IMG/VR virus record: IMGVR_UViG_3300008055_000033
Location: 1-21,898 of that record
Length of the DNA stretch: 21,898 bases
From: a virus
Strand: one strand, 5' to 3'
How positions within the stretch are numbered: position 1 is the first letter of the stretch; every line of letters starts with the position of its first letter. The notes beneath the pieces are model-generated. The model had not been told where the DNA came from. It worked only from the letters and a program-made list of their open reading frames with translations, and did no database searches. The position numbers and the translations under genes were made by a program. This document shows, piece after piece, positions 14,188-21,305 of the stretch.

Positions 14188-15333
14188 TCACTCAACGATA
14201 GTGAAAGCAGTGGTAATGAAGTCCTTATTCAGGTTGGCGAAGCCAGCGTACAACTGCCAAATCAGAATGATAAAGCGGCTGAAATCATCATTGTTATTGA
14301 TGAGCACCTGAGCGTTAGGACCACCAATGCCCACACCCACTGCCTGAGGACCGAAGAACAGACCAGCAGGAGTAGTACGGGTTGCAGCGCCGCCGCCACT
14401 GCCAATGTCGACGGAGATACTCTTATCGGGGAAGTTGGTGGACTCGAAGAAGCGCACACCTTCAAACACGAAGCCAGAAGGCATTACAGGTTCACCGGCC
14501 ACAAACTGAGCTTGACCGAACTGACCACCGCCATACAGAGCGGCGTTAGGTGCCATCATTCCCATCAGCGGGTTGGGAGCACCAGTGCCGGGATAACGGG
14601 CCACTTCACGGAAGCCCTGATCAGCACGCAGGTCCTTCATGAAAGAAGGATCGGCAATACAACGGTAGTAGCCGTCAGCAAACACAGGGGTGTTACGCTT
14701 ACGCAGCTGCTTCACAACTTCAAGCAAGTCAGTCTTGACGTTAAACTTGAAGCGCTCGGAAGCGTACTCAGTAGCGGTATAGCTGTTAAGTACAGTTGCG
14801 GAAGACTTGGTCTTACCGTTGGGGAAGTAGTAACCACCCTGACTGTCAGACGCGGCGCCACGAGACTCAGCTTTAAACAGCTCGTCCAGGAACACACGAT
14901 CGCGCCAGCGGCGATAGTCGTCCAGCAGAGTCAGCGAACCGATGGACTGGTGGAACATGTTGAGGTTCCCGGTGTCCAGCAGCAGACGCTGAGCGGTCAT
15001 CAGAGTCTCACGAGCGATCTTAAAGGTGCTCGGGAGATTAGTATTGTTCGGGTCGGCAGGACCAGTGTACTCACGCAGAGACACCAGCACCTTATCCTTC
15101 ACGATCGACCGGCTGTTAGCGGTACCGATGGTTTGATCCTGGGTACGCTCACGGCTAGTCTTCGTTCCAGGGCTGCCCCAGAAACGATAGCGGTCGAGTT
15201 GAACGGTTTGACCCGGCTGTTTGGTGAAGTCGTGGACTACAACTGGCTCGCAAGCCATTTCCACGATGTAAGCTGGATGGGGGCGGTACAGCTCCGCACC
15301 CAACAGCTTGGGAAAGTCGTTATCAATAAACAT
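14188..15333 (-). CDS. Major capsid protein, 381 aa
   Basis: The protein begins MFIDNDFPKLLGAELYRPHP and contains GQTVQLDRYRFWGSPGTKTS, TQDQTIGTANSRSIVKDKVL, and RYRCIADP-type and SFMKDLRADQGFREVARYPG segments. Its length, position after portal and scaffold, and the N-terminal arm followed by helix-rich and beta-rich parts (LLDDYRRWRDRVFLDELFK) fit an HK97-fold coat protein of the type annotated in cyanophages. GC-ending, restricted codon use and a dedicated promoter with a hairpin-rich leader point to high expression. It is followed by the 272-aa head protein in the same transcript. It would assemble on the scaffold encoded upstream and be filled by the terminase. I cannot name the precise subfamily. 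Confidence 0.88.
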   Translation of the reverse strand: MFIDNDFPKLLGAELYRPHPAYIVEMACEPVVVHDFTKQPGQTVQLDRYRFWGSPGTKTSRERTQDQTIGTANSRSIVKDKVLVSLREYTGPADPNNTNLPSTFKIARETLMTAQRLLLDTGNLNMFHQSIGSLTLLDDYRRWRDRVFLDELFKAESRGAASDSQGGYYFPNGKTKSSATVLNSYTATEYASERFKFNVKTDLLEVVKQLRKRNTPVFADGYYRCIADPSFMKDLRADQGFREVARYPGTGAPNPLMGMMAPNAALYGGGQFGQAQFVAGEPVMPSGFVFEGVRFFESTNFPDKSISVDIGSGGGAATRTTPAGLFFGPQAVGVGIGGPNAQVLINNNDDFSRFIILIWQLYAGFANLNKDFITTAFTIVE

Positions 15334-15365
15334 GTTGGTTTCTCAGCGTAGGGTAAGCTGATACC

Positions 15366-15424
15366 TGAGACAACAAGTCTCAAACTCAACAGCCAAAGCT
15401 GTTAACTCTGGAACTGTTGGTTCC
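15366..15424 (-). promoter_or_regulatory. Structured leader of the capsid mRNA: three consecutive hairpins
   Basis: Perfect inverted repeats lie at 15410-15424 (GGAAC/GTTCC), 15388-15403 (AACAGC/GCTGTT) and 15366-15382 (TGAGAC/GTCTCA). On the minus strand they directly follow the promoter and precede the capsid start at 15333. None has a T-tract, so they are unlikely to be terminators; protection of the 5' end of an abundant mRNA is the likely role. Confidence 0.6.
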
Positions 15425-15433
15425 ATTAAGAAA

Positions 15434-15462
15434 ATTATAGCAATACTTTATCAATCCGGATT
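15434..15462 (-). promoter_or_regulatory. Extended -10 promoter of the major capsid gene with palindrome at the -35 position
   Basis: The minus strand has TGC followed by TATAAT (15442-15434), a perfect extended -10 element. No good -35 hexamer is present; instead the 10-bp palindrome AATCCGGATT (15453-15462) lies where the -35 would be. Transcription would start near 15427 and lead into the three-hairpin leader. Confidence 0.65.
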
Positions 15463-15463
15463 A

Positions 15464-15727
15464 TTAAGCTTCCGGATTTACAGGCTGGCCAAAATTGTAG
15501 CCGCCGATCATATTGCCAGGTGAATAAGCCATCGGAGCCATATAGCCAAGGGCGCGATATGGGTTAACATAACCATCCGCTGGTTGCATATCCACATTTT
15601 CGGCTTGAATCTCTGGATCGAGCAGCTGCGCTTGTGCCATTTGTAGCGCCGCTTCAAGCTCAGCAGTACGTGCTCCTGCTTGCTGTTTGCGAGCTTTGGC
15701 TTTCTTAACGGCTTTTTCTTTTTTCAT
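15464..15727 (-). CDS. Small phage protein, 87 aa, function unknown
   Basis: The ATG at 15727 (MKKEKAVKKAKARKQQAG) lies 5 nt past the stop of the upstream gene and has AAAGAGGT as ribosome binding site; a TTG three codons earlier is less likely. The N-terminal third is strongly basic and helical (continuing RTAELEAALQMAQAQLL), and the rest is Gly/Tyr/Pro-rich (NPYRALGYMAPMAYSPGNMI). A helix plus disordered tail suggests an internal head or scaffold-related peptide. Its last codons overlap the region just upstream of the capsid promoter. No family was recognised. Confidence 0.7.
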   Translation of the reverse strand: MKKEKAVKKAKARKQQAGARTAELEAALQMAQAQLLDPEIQAENVDMQPADGYVNPYRALGYMAPMAYSPGNMIGGYNFGQPVNPEA

Positions 15728-15732
15728 TAGTC

Positions 15733-16164
15733 TCAACCTCTTTTGGTGTTAGTGGCAGGAGGCAGGCCCACAGAAAGCTGACCATGTACAGGCATCATCT
15801 GCAAACGTGCATATTGCTCATTTGTAATGATATTGTTTTGTGTTGCTTCAGCAGCCCGCTGGTTTTGGGCGGAAAGAAGCGCATTTCCCGGTAAAGGTGA
15901 TCCTGGCAGATTTAATTTTAAATATGCAGTATCAATGTCTCGTGGCATTGCAGGCGCGGGAGCATTTGTTGTGCCGATTACGCGACTGTTAGCGGCATTA
16001 CGCATTGCTGCATATTCATCGACTAACCCGGACTGCACTTGTGCGGCTAGATTAGAGGCGCCAAAAGTATAAAGACCTACGGAACCGACCGGTCCACCCG
16101 CCGTTCCAACATTAACTAAAAATCGCTCCGCCCTCTCTCTAGCGCTACTTTTTTGGGCTGCCAT
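15733..16164 (-). CDS. Putative head-associated protein, 143 aa, function unknown
   Basis: The ATG at 16164 opens MAAQKSSARERAERFLVNVG, followed by Gly/Ala-rich sequence (TAGGPVGSVGLYTFGASNLA), a helical segment (VDEYAAMRNAANSRVIG) and a Pro/Asn-rich C-terminus (HGQLSVGLPPATNTKRG). There are no cysteines and no signal peptide. The hydrophobic GGPVGSVGLYTFGASNLAA part is too polar to be a clear membrane helix. It sits between scaffold and capsid genes, preceded by its own control region, and is followed with a 5-nt gap by the 87-aa gene. Role unknown; a minor head protein is the best guess. Confidence 0.65.
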   Translation of the reverse strand: MAAQKSSARERAERFLVNVGTAGGPVGSVGLYTFGASNLAAQVQSGLVDEYAAMRNAANSRVIGTTNAPAPAMPRDIDTAYLKLNLPGSPLPGNALLSAQNQRAAEATQNNIITNEQYARLQMMPVHGQLSVGLPPATNTKRG

Positions 16165-16181
16165 AATAAAATTCCGCTAAA

Positions 16182-16207
16182 TAAAAAGAGGTAGCATTGC
16201 TACCCCT
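16182..16207 (-). terminator. Strong hairpin with T-tract before the 143-aa gene
   Basis: On the minus strand AGGGGTAGC (16207-16199) pairs with GCTACCTCT (16195-16187), 9 bp with one G-T pair and a 3-nt loop, followed by TTTTTATTT. It fits an intrinsic terminator of the portal-scaffold transcript. Because a candidate promoter overlaps its 5' side, it might also be the 5' stem of the next transcript. Confidence 0.7.
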
Positions 16208-16208
16208 T

Positions 16209-16248
16209 ATTTTACAATTACTCATTTTCTCGATAAACGCCGTTTATC
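16209..16248 (-). promoter_or_regulatory. Candidate promoter with palindromic operator-like site
   Basis: A perfect palindrome, GATAAAC-GGC-GTTTATC (16232-16248), overlaps a -35-like TTTATC (16237-16232), followed after 17 nt by TAAAAT (16214-16209). A repressor bound to the palindrome would cover the -35. The -35 is weak (3 of 6), so the promoter is tentative. Confidence 0.4.
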
Positions 16249-16261
16249 AGGATTCCGAGTA

Positions 16262-17260
16262 TCAGTCCATCACAAGCATTTTCTGACGGAATACATCAGG
16301 GTTCTGTTGTGCAGAGTTCAGATAGCGCCAAGCATTGGCGGGATCCCGCTCAGCCAGGGCTCCAAAGTTGTTCCAGAAGGCGGCTGGATTGCCTTGAGCT
16401 TGCGGCTGAGGGGGCACGGGCATCTGAGGGCGCTCAGGAGCAACTGGACGTTGATACTGAGTGCCAACAACTTGACCTTGCGGACGACCGTATCCAATCT
16501 CCGAATCGGGGATTGGGTAAGGACCGTTCTCTCCGAAGAACTCACAGGTATAATCGGCAAGAATATCGGGATCTGTAAGAATAGCCTCGTAAGCGCGGTG
16601 CTCATAAGAAAGTTCTTGAAGCAGACCGATGGCTTCCTGGAGCTGATTGTTCGTGAGGATCAGTTGATCTTCGACGGCACAAGAGTACTCGTTAAGGAGC
16701 GCAGGAGCATCGGCTCCAAAGTGATTGATAACATCAAGACTTTGCTCGCTTACCCCGTTGTCCAGCAGCATTTCCTCCGTTATTACCGGAGAAGTTTGGG
16801 AATAGTCGTTGTAATACGCCTGGCTGCTGTTGTTCGAAGGCGTATAGGTCTCCGTCGCCGTATTGCTGTACTGGAGACCCTGTTGGGAACCGTAATTGGC
16901 CTGCTCGTAAGCCTGGTTCTGACTGTACTGTTGACCCTGGAATGGGAATTGGACGGGCGAACTCAGGAGCCCCACTACCTTGTTGAACGCCTCCTTGTAA
17001 GGGTTCTCCGCTTGTGGGGGCGCCTGGTACGCTTGGGGGTATGACGCTGTAGGGGTTGACAGGTACGGGTTGACCCCCATCTGGGCCTGCATTTGCGGGG
17101 CTGGGGCCACCGCTTGCTGGTAAGGCGCCACCCATTGGGACGTCGTTGAAACCGCTGGCGCTTGTGCCGCCGTCTGCGCCACCGGAGCCCCGTAGCTGCT
17201 CGGCTGGATCGGGGATACTTGGGGTGCCGATTGGGTCGGCATTGCGGTATCGGCCTGCAT
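16262..17260 (-). CDS. Capsid assembly scaffold protein, 332 aa, overprinting the portal C-terminus
   Basis: The ATG at 17260 is preceded by AAAGAGGTAACTT, a good ribosome binding site. The N-terminal half is Pro/Gln/Ala/Tyr-rich and disordered; residues about 86-100 (NPYKEAFNKVVGLLSS) and about 160-262 are helical (SLDVINHFGADAPALLNEYS, QEAIGLLQELSYEHRAYEAI, DILADYTCEFFGENGPYP), as in scaffolds of aquatic phages recalled from memory. The C-terminus (FWNNFGALAERDPANAWRYL) may be the capsid-binding end. Position between portal and capsid supports the call. The first 527 nt also encode the portal C-terminus in the preceding frame, so both proteins are translated from the same DNA. A terminator-like hairpin follows. 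Confidence 0.82.
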   Translation of the reverse strand: MQADTAMPTQSAPQVSPIQPSSYGAPVAQTAAQAPAVSTTSQWVAPYQQAVAPAPQMQAQMGVNPYLSTPTASYPQAYQAPPQAENPYKEAFNKVVGLLSSPVQFPFQGQQYSQNQAYEQANYGSQQGLQYSNTATETYTPSNNSSQAYYNDYSQTSPVITEEMLLDNGVSEQSLDVINHFGADAPALLNEYSCAVEDQLILTNNQLQEAIGLLQELSYEHRAYEAILTDPDILADYTCEFFGENGPYPIPDSEIGYGRPQGQVVGTQYQRPVAPERPQMPVPPQPQAQGNPAAFWNNFGALAERDPANAWRYLNSAQQNPDVFRQKMLVMD

Positions 17261-18992
17261 AAGTTACCTCTTTTTGTAGGCTTTCGAGTGTTCGGTAAAG
17301 GAAGGGAGTGAGATCTAATCTCGGATCCGCAGCCATCGGTAAATTCGGTTGCTGCGGATGTGGTGTTCGCATTTCTTGATTGATTAAATCAATAAATGCT
17401 GAGTAGGCCCTCTGTACTTCCCCTACCATTCGGAATGGGAAACCGGAGAGCATTCCCGCGATTTCATCATCCGTTTTAGAAGGGAATAAATACTTCAGTG
17501 CTTCAATGCTATCAACCCCTAATTCCTGTAGGTTCCTGGTGAAGATAGATTGATTGAGTTTATCTTGGGCTGTGTCTTCATACACAGGACCCATCCAGCG
17601 CCACAAAACAGTGCGGTCACCATCTGGGGCAAGCCCAAGAACGCCAGTAGGAATTTCACGCGTTTCAATAACAGCATCTAGCGCTTTTTGTAGCTTCTTC
17701 TCATAACTTACTAACTGCTTTTCGTACTTAGCTACAGCGGCTTCATCCTCAACATCTTCGGGAGGGACAGGGTACTTAATGCCCAATGAGTAAGCTAAAG
17801 ATTTACGGAAGATTTGCTCTTCCTGAAAAATCATCAGCTCAAAACAACGGCAAATGCCGTATGTATAAAGCATCAGACATTTCTTTTTAGCTGTAGCACT
17901 AACACGGCCATAAGCAGATTTGATTTCAGTTGCAGTGACGTTAGTGATGCTTAAATCGTCAATACCACCAAGTGCTAAGCGGATTTCACTACGAAGCTGT
18001 TCAGCATAACGCGCTTGGTCGGTGCTAACGGCGTTTGGAGTGATAAAGCCGACACGATCTGTCGGCTCCAGGTTTGCGATAACCCTAGGCACACGCATGC
18101 CAGATCCAGGTTTTCCAATGTACCCAGGAGGTTGGCGTGTTACGTTATCTTGCTTAAATGTTGAACTAGATAAAAAGAATTCAGATTGGAATCCAGATTG
18201 ACTAGAGATGCTGGGCCGTTGGGCTACATCTGTATCAGTGCTCTCGATAATATCCTGCTTTGGCCTAGAGGAAAGCAGCGTAGGATTACCAAAAAATGAG
18301 AGATTCGCCCGGATATTTTTAACCATTTCATCGTGAGCGATGATCTGGTTAGCCATCCAATCAAACTCACCACTGCCCTCCGTACCAAAAGCATCTGGAT
18401 TGTTAAAAACTTCCACACACGGAATAAATTCCATGCTGTTGACAACCGTCTTTTTCTCCAGGGCACCGGTCTCTAACGAAGGCATATCAAAAGAGATTTC
18501 TTGCTCGCTATGAAACTCTTCGATTTCAGTTGCCGTAATACGAAGGCGCATGTAGCGCTTATCTGTGCTTAGGCCGACGCCCTGGAAGCCTTTTGTGGAC
18601 TTTACCTTGTACGGATAGATGATAATGACTTCTTCTAAATCACCTTCTGGTGAGTAGTAGGTCCGATATGCGTCTTTATCAAACCAATAAAGCCGATATG
18701 TTTTCTTAGTCGGACGAATGTAGAAAAGTCCTCTACCATAGGCCAAAAAACGATCCCAAATGGAATCCAGGCGAGCATCTAGTTTATTAAATTTGATGAC
18801 TTGCTGGATAAAATCAAATCGCTGTGTGCCTAGGTTGTCTTGAGAAGGGAAAAATTCAACGCCCTGACGCACCCCAAACATCTTCATCTGGGAAAGGTGG
18901 GCATTCACCAGCATGGTGTCGGTTTGATCGCCACCATCGCGGGTAATGACCGCCTTGAGCATAGAATCTAGGACGCTTTTACTATCGCTCAT
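16734..18992 (-). CDS. Portal protein, 752 aa, with C-terminal extension overlapping the scaffold gene
   Basis: Start ATG 18992 (MSDSKSVLDSMLKAVITRDG); a TTG two codons earlier is possible. The body has portal-type features: helical N-terminus (FDFIQQVIKFNKLDARLDSI), LAYGRGLFYIRP, WFDKDAYRTYY, then NQIIAHDEMVKNIRANLSFF and GNPTLLSS, the TEIKSAYGRV region and long helices near the middle. Length and place between large terminase and scaffold agree. The last ~175 residues are Gly/Pro/Gln-rich (GGALPASGGPSPANAGPDGG) and end in LQRLFPNFSGNNGG and a basic GQRGKRAKS tail; they are read from DNA that also encodes the scaffold N-terminus in the next frame. The portal forms the ring through which DNA is packaged by the terminase. 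Confidence 0.88.
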   Translation of the reverse strand: MSDSKSVLDSMLKAVITRDGGDQTDTMLVNAHLSQMKMFGVRQGVEFFPSQDNLGTQRFDFIQQVIKFNKLDARLDSIWDRFLAYGRGLFYIRPTKKTYRLYWFDKDAYRTYYSPEGDLEEVIIIYPYKVKSTKGFQGVGLSTDKRYMRLRITATEIEEFHSEQEISFDMPSLETGALEKKTVVNSMEFIPCVEVFNNPDAFGTEGSGEFDWMANQIIAHDEMVKNIRANLSFFGNPTLLSSRPKQDIIESTDTDVAQRPSISSQSGFQSEFFLSSSTFKQDNVTRQPPGYIGKPGSGMRVPRVIANLEPTDRVGFITPNAVSTDQARYAEQLRSEIRLALGGIDDLSITNVTATEIKSAYGRVSATAKKKCLMLYTYGICRCFELMIFQEEQIFRKSLAYSLGIKYPVPPEDVEDEAAVAKYEKQLVSYEKKLQKALDAVIETREIPTGVLGLAPDGDRTVLWRWMGPVYEDTAQDKLNQSIFTRNLQELGVDSIEALKYLFPSKTDDEIAGMLSGFPFRMVGEVQRAYSAFIDLINQEMRTPHPQQPNLPMAADPRLDLTPFLYRTLESLQKEVTYAGRYRNADPIGTPSIPDPAEQLRGSGGADGGTSASGFNDVPMGGALPASGGPSPANAGPDGGQPVPVNPYSVIPPSVPGAPTSGEPLQGGVQQGSGAPEFARPIPIPGSTVQSEPGLRAGQLRFPTGSPVQQYGDGDLYAFEQQQPGVLQRLFPNFSGNNGGNAAGQRGKRAKS

Positions 18993-19012
18993 GGTCAATT
19001 GTTGAATTCAGC

Positions 19013-19195
19013 TTACTGTTCAATATCGTAGCCAGCAGCAATGCGTTTGAGCGTGATGGTGTCGTCATCTACCTCAACTTCAAAACGCTCATTAGGTTGG
19101 AGCGCCATGTCGTGACACAGTTCGTCGGGCAGGGGAATGACGGCAGAGCCGTAGGCATCCTGTTCAAGCTCTAAAGTGTAATAGCTGGTGGACAT
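19013..19195 (-). CDS. AbrB/MazE-like swapped-hairpin DNA-binding protein, 60 aa
   Basis: The whole protein fits one SpoVT-AbrB-type domain: AVIPLPDELCHDMALQPNER, then FEVEVDDDTITLKRI, matching the usual pattern of IPLPxEL...LxxGDxxEVExxDxxIxLKR. Such domains form dimeric swapped-hairpin barrels that bind DNA; they include transition-state regulators and antitoxins. No toxin gene lies next to it, so an antitoxin role is not supported here. It is placed between large terminase and portal, so it may regulate the late operon or help packaging. The N-terminus MSTSYYTLELEQDAYG has no basic arm. Confidence in the fold is moderate, in the function low. Confidence 0.65.
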   Translation of the reverse strand: MSTSYYTLELEQDAYGSAVIPLPDELCHDMALQPNERFEVEVDDDTITLKRIAAGYDIEQ

Positions 19196-19254
19196 CGGAA
19201 ATAGGACCTTTTCAGTTTAGATCCAAAATACTTTATCGCTGTTTATATCCAGAT

Positions 19255-20778
19255 TTAGAACGACAATTCCAATTTCCCACGCGTCATCAGGCCATTGCAA
19301 AGCCAAACAAGCGCATCAACTGTGTCATCGTGGGAACTGACCCCAAAATTAATGATCTCGTCTGTCAACGGCCCAAATCGACGATATTTATTGAAAATTA
19401 ACTTACGCTGCTCAAATAAACCCATAATTCCACGGAAACGTGCAACCTTGTCACCGCGAAACCCTTTCACTGCATGCCAGTGCATGTTATAGAGCCCGTG
19501 GTCGCCAAGACAAATCCGTTTGAAATCAGCCTCTAGCGAAGCCTGATAAGCAACAGCCTCTGACCAAATATCAATGTTGCTTCCTGTTGGGAAATAGCGA
19601 CCACTGTCTTTATGAATGACTCCCCACTCTTCCATCATCTCCATGAGCGCTTCTAATTTTTCCAGATTCCCCATAATGCGAATCCGCTTACAATCAATGA
19701 TATGGATTTTGTCTTTAACGCGCCCACCCATTACAAATGCAGTGTAATCATTCTGTTCTCGGACTCCAGCGGACAAATCCACTCCAACTCCCATAGAGTC
19801 AAACTGCGTAGCAATTGTACCTTTCACGATTAAGTCAGGTGAAAGTGAAAGCTCACTTGTCTGGACAATCTGATTCTGGTATTGAAAACTAAAAGCAATA
19901 GGAGCTTGTCTACGGCGGTCTTGCAAATACTCAAGCGACCACATGTCTGGCCAATATGAGATCTCTTCACCTTCTTCGTCAACGACAATTGCAGATTGTA
20001 CCAGTTGAACCCAATCATTGGCTGGGATAAATGTGGTGCCGTGCATATCATCGTGACGGAAGCGCGTGCCCAAACAAATGGCGCGTCCACCTTCAAACAT
20101 GGTCGGAACGATAACCGAGTTCCAGTTATCTTCCATCGCGGATCGAATATCTCTGTTCTTAATCTCGTCAGCAGATTTGCAAATATCGTCAATAATACAA
20201 AGATGGGAGCGTTTAGACGTCACGGCTCCCTTCAGACCTGCACAACAAACTGTAAATTCTTCTTCACCAGTTGATTTAATGCCTGCAAATTTCCAATCAA
20301 TACTCCAGTACTCGTTAGAATTGATCCCTTTAGCAATCTTAACCATTGGGAAGATTTCGTTATAAGTCTTACTCTCTTCGATAATTCTCTTGATCGCTGC
20401 ACTTTTTGGTCTGGCGACATCAATTGTGTATGAAATATATAGAATTTTCAGCGGCATCTTGTGTAGCGCATGTACACCAATAGTCCAAGCTGTAAACAAA
20501 CCCAAAACACTTGATTTAGCACTGCCCCGTGGAGCAAGGATGTCAATATTTGGTCCAGCGATACCTTTTAAACAGACTGAGTCTTCGTTTGTGCATAAGT
20601 GCTTATGCCACTCAAGATGGTGTGTTGCTGGCGGCTTATCTCCAACAACATCACAAAAGTAAGCAAAATCAGTACGTGCACGCTCGATGTCAACGCTACT
20701 ACTCTGCTTAACTACTCGCTTTTGAGCTGCTGCTCGTGCCGTGCGCCTATAAACTGAATAGATACTCGTTCCTGCCAC
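19255..20778 (-). CDS. terL: Terminase large subunit, 507 aa
   Basis: The packaging ATPase-nuclease. ATPase motifs: Walker A at residues 82-89 (APRGSAKS), Walker B at about 193-199 (LCIIDDI), and the coupling motif LGTRFRHDD (236-244). Nuclease residues: Asp334 in GVDLSAG, Glu407 in WSEAVAY and the SSHDDTVDAL motif (481-490). Length is normal for TerL. The start is GTG at 20778 with a weak AAGG nearby; no ATG follows for about 100 codons. It is preceded by the candidate small subunit and a UNCG-type hairpin, and followed by the AbrB-like gene and portal, the usual packaging order. It docks on the portal and drives DNA into the prohead. Confidence 0.95.
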   Translation of the reverse strand: MAGTSIYSVYRRTARAAAQKRVVKQSSSVDIERARTDFAYFCDVVGDKPPATHHLEWHKHLCTNEDSVCLKGIAGPNIDILAPRGSAKSSVLGLFTAWTIGVHALHKMPLKILYISYTIDVARPKSAAIKRIIEESKTYNEIFPMVKIAKGINSNEYWSIDWKFAGIKSTGEEEFTVCCAGLKGAVTSKRSHLCIIDDICKSADEIKNRDIRSAMEDNWNSVIVPTMFEGGRAICLGTRFRHDDMHGTTFIPANDWVQLVQSAIVVDEEGEEISYWPDMWSLEYLQDRRRQAPIAFSFQYQNQIVQTSELSLSPDLIVKGTIATQFDSMGVGVDLSAGVREQNDYTAFVMGGRVKDKIHIIDCKRIRIMGNLEKLEALMEMMEEWGVIHKDSGRYFPTGSNIDIWSEAVAYQASLEADFKRICLGDHGLYNMHWHAVKGFRGDKVARFRGIMGLFEQRKLIFNKYRRFGPLTDEIINFGVSSHDDTVDALVWLCNGLMTRGKLELSF

Positions 20779-20793
20779 GCCTTTTTAACATTA

Positions 20794-20809
20794 CTAAGCC
20801 GTAGCTTAG
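20794..20809 (-). promoter_or_regulatory. UNCG-tetraloop hairpin between small and large terminase genes
   Basis: On the minus strand CTAAGC-TACG-GCTTAG forms a 6-bp stem with a UACG loop closed by C-G, an exceptionally stable tetraloop class. It lies 16 nt before the TerL start. No T-run directly follows, so it may be an RNA-processing or translation-control element rather than a terminator. Confidence 0.5.
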
Positions 20810-20819
20810 CGTACTCAGC

Positions 20820-21305
20820 TTATGACTCTTCTTGCAAAATCTTTGTCCAAACTCCCATAGACGCCTCAGTGAGTGGTCCCTCAATAGGATCATCACGGAA
20901 AATCAACAGCATTTCTCGTAGCGCTCTATCAGCACCGGCAAGAATCAGACCTTGTTTATCTAAAAGAACGCGTTCATCACTCAACTGTTTAATAGTCCCG
21001 CGTAACTCTTTTTGCAGCATAGCAATTCGAGCTGTTCCCATATCCTGTTTGACCATTCCCATATCAATAGCCTCGCGTAATTTTAAAATATCCTGCTGCA
21101 TTGCATCAATCTCATCCTCTAATAAAGCGCTAAAGTCGCGCTTCTTATGTTTTCGCTTAGCCCACTCCTCGCACTCAACAATGCTACCTGTAAACCCGAG
21201 AAAACGGGCATACAGATACATCTGAACTGGCGAATTCGAAGTCTTGCAAAAATTGCAAAAGTTTTCCCGGTCTTTGTCGCTTAACCTTTCAAGCCACGAA
21301 ATCAT
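20820..21305 (-). CDS. Candidate terminase small subunit, 161 aa
   Basis: The gene lies directly upstream of the large terminase, the usual place for the small subunit. The N-terminal part (LSDKDRENFCNFCKTSNSPV, then QMYLYARFLGFTGSIVECEE, WAKRKHKKR) could form a helix-turn-helix; the middle and C-terminal parts form a long helical, probable coiled-coil region (LLEDEIDAMQQDILKLREAI, LQKELRGTIKQLSDERVLLD) that would serve for ring assembly, as in known small terminases. No diagnostic sequence motif is visible, so the call rests on position, size and architecture. Its start overlaps the stop of the upstream repeat protein by 4 nt (ATGA). Confidence 0.65.
   Translation of the reverse strand: MISWLERLSDKDRENFCNFCKTSNSPVQMYLYARFLGFTGSIVECEEWAKRKHKKRDFSALLEDEIDAMQQDILKLREAIDMGMVKQDMGTARIAMLQKELRGTIKQLSDERVLLDKQGLILAGADRALREMLLIFRDDPIEGPLTEASMGVWTKILQEES

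Noticed and set aside
13339-15351. 670-codon open frame on the plus strand, antisense to both head genes
   Set aside because: It is a mirror of the restricted, GC-ending codon use of the capsid and 272-aa genes, which removes stops from the opposite strand. It would span two genes and their spacer, has no recognisable domain and is low in methionine and aromatic residues.
16307-17044. 245-codon plus-strand open frame under the scaffold gene
   Set aside because: It is antisense to the portal/scaffold overlap and scaffold body, rich in Leu/Arg with no domain, and explained by the composition of the coding strand.
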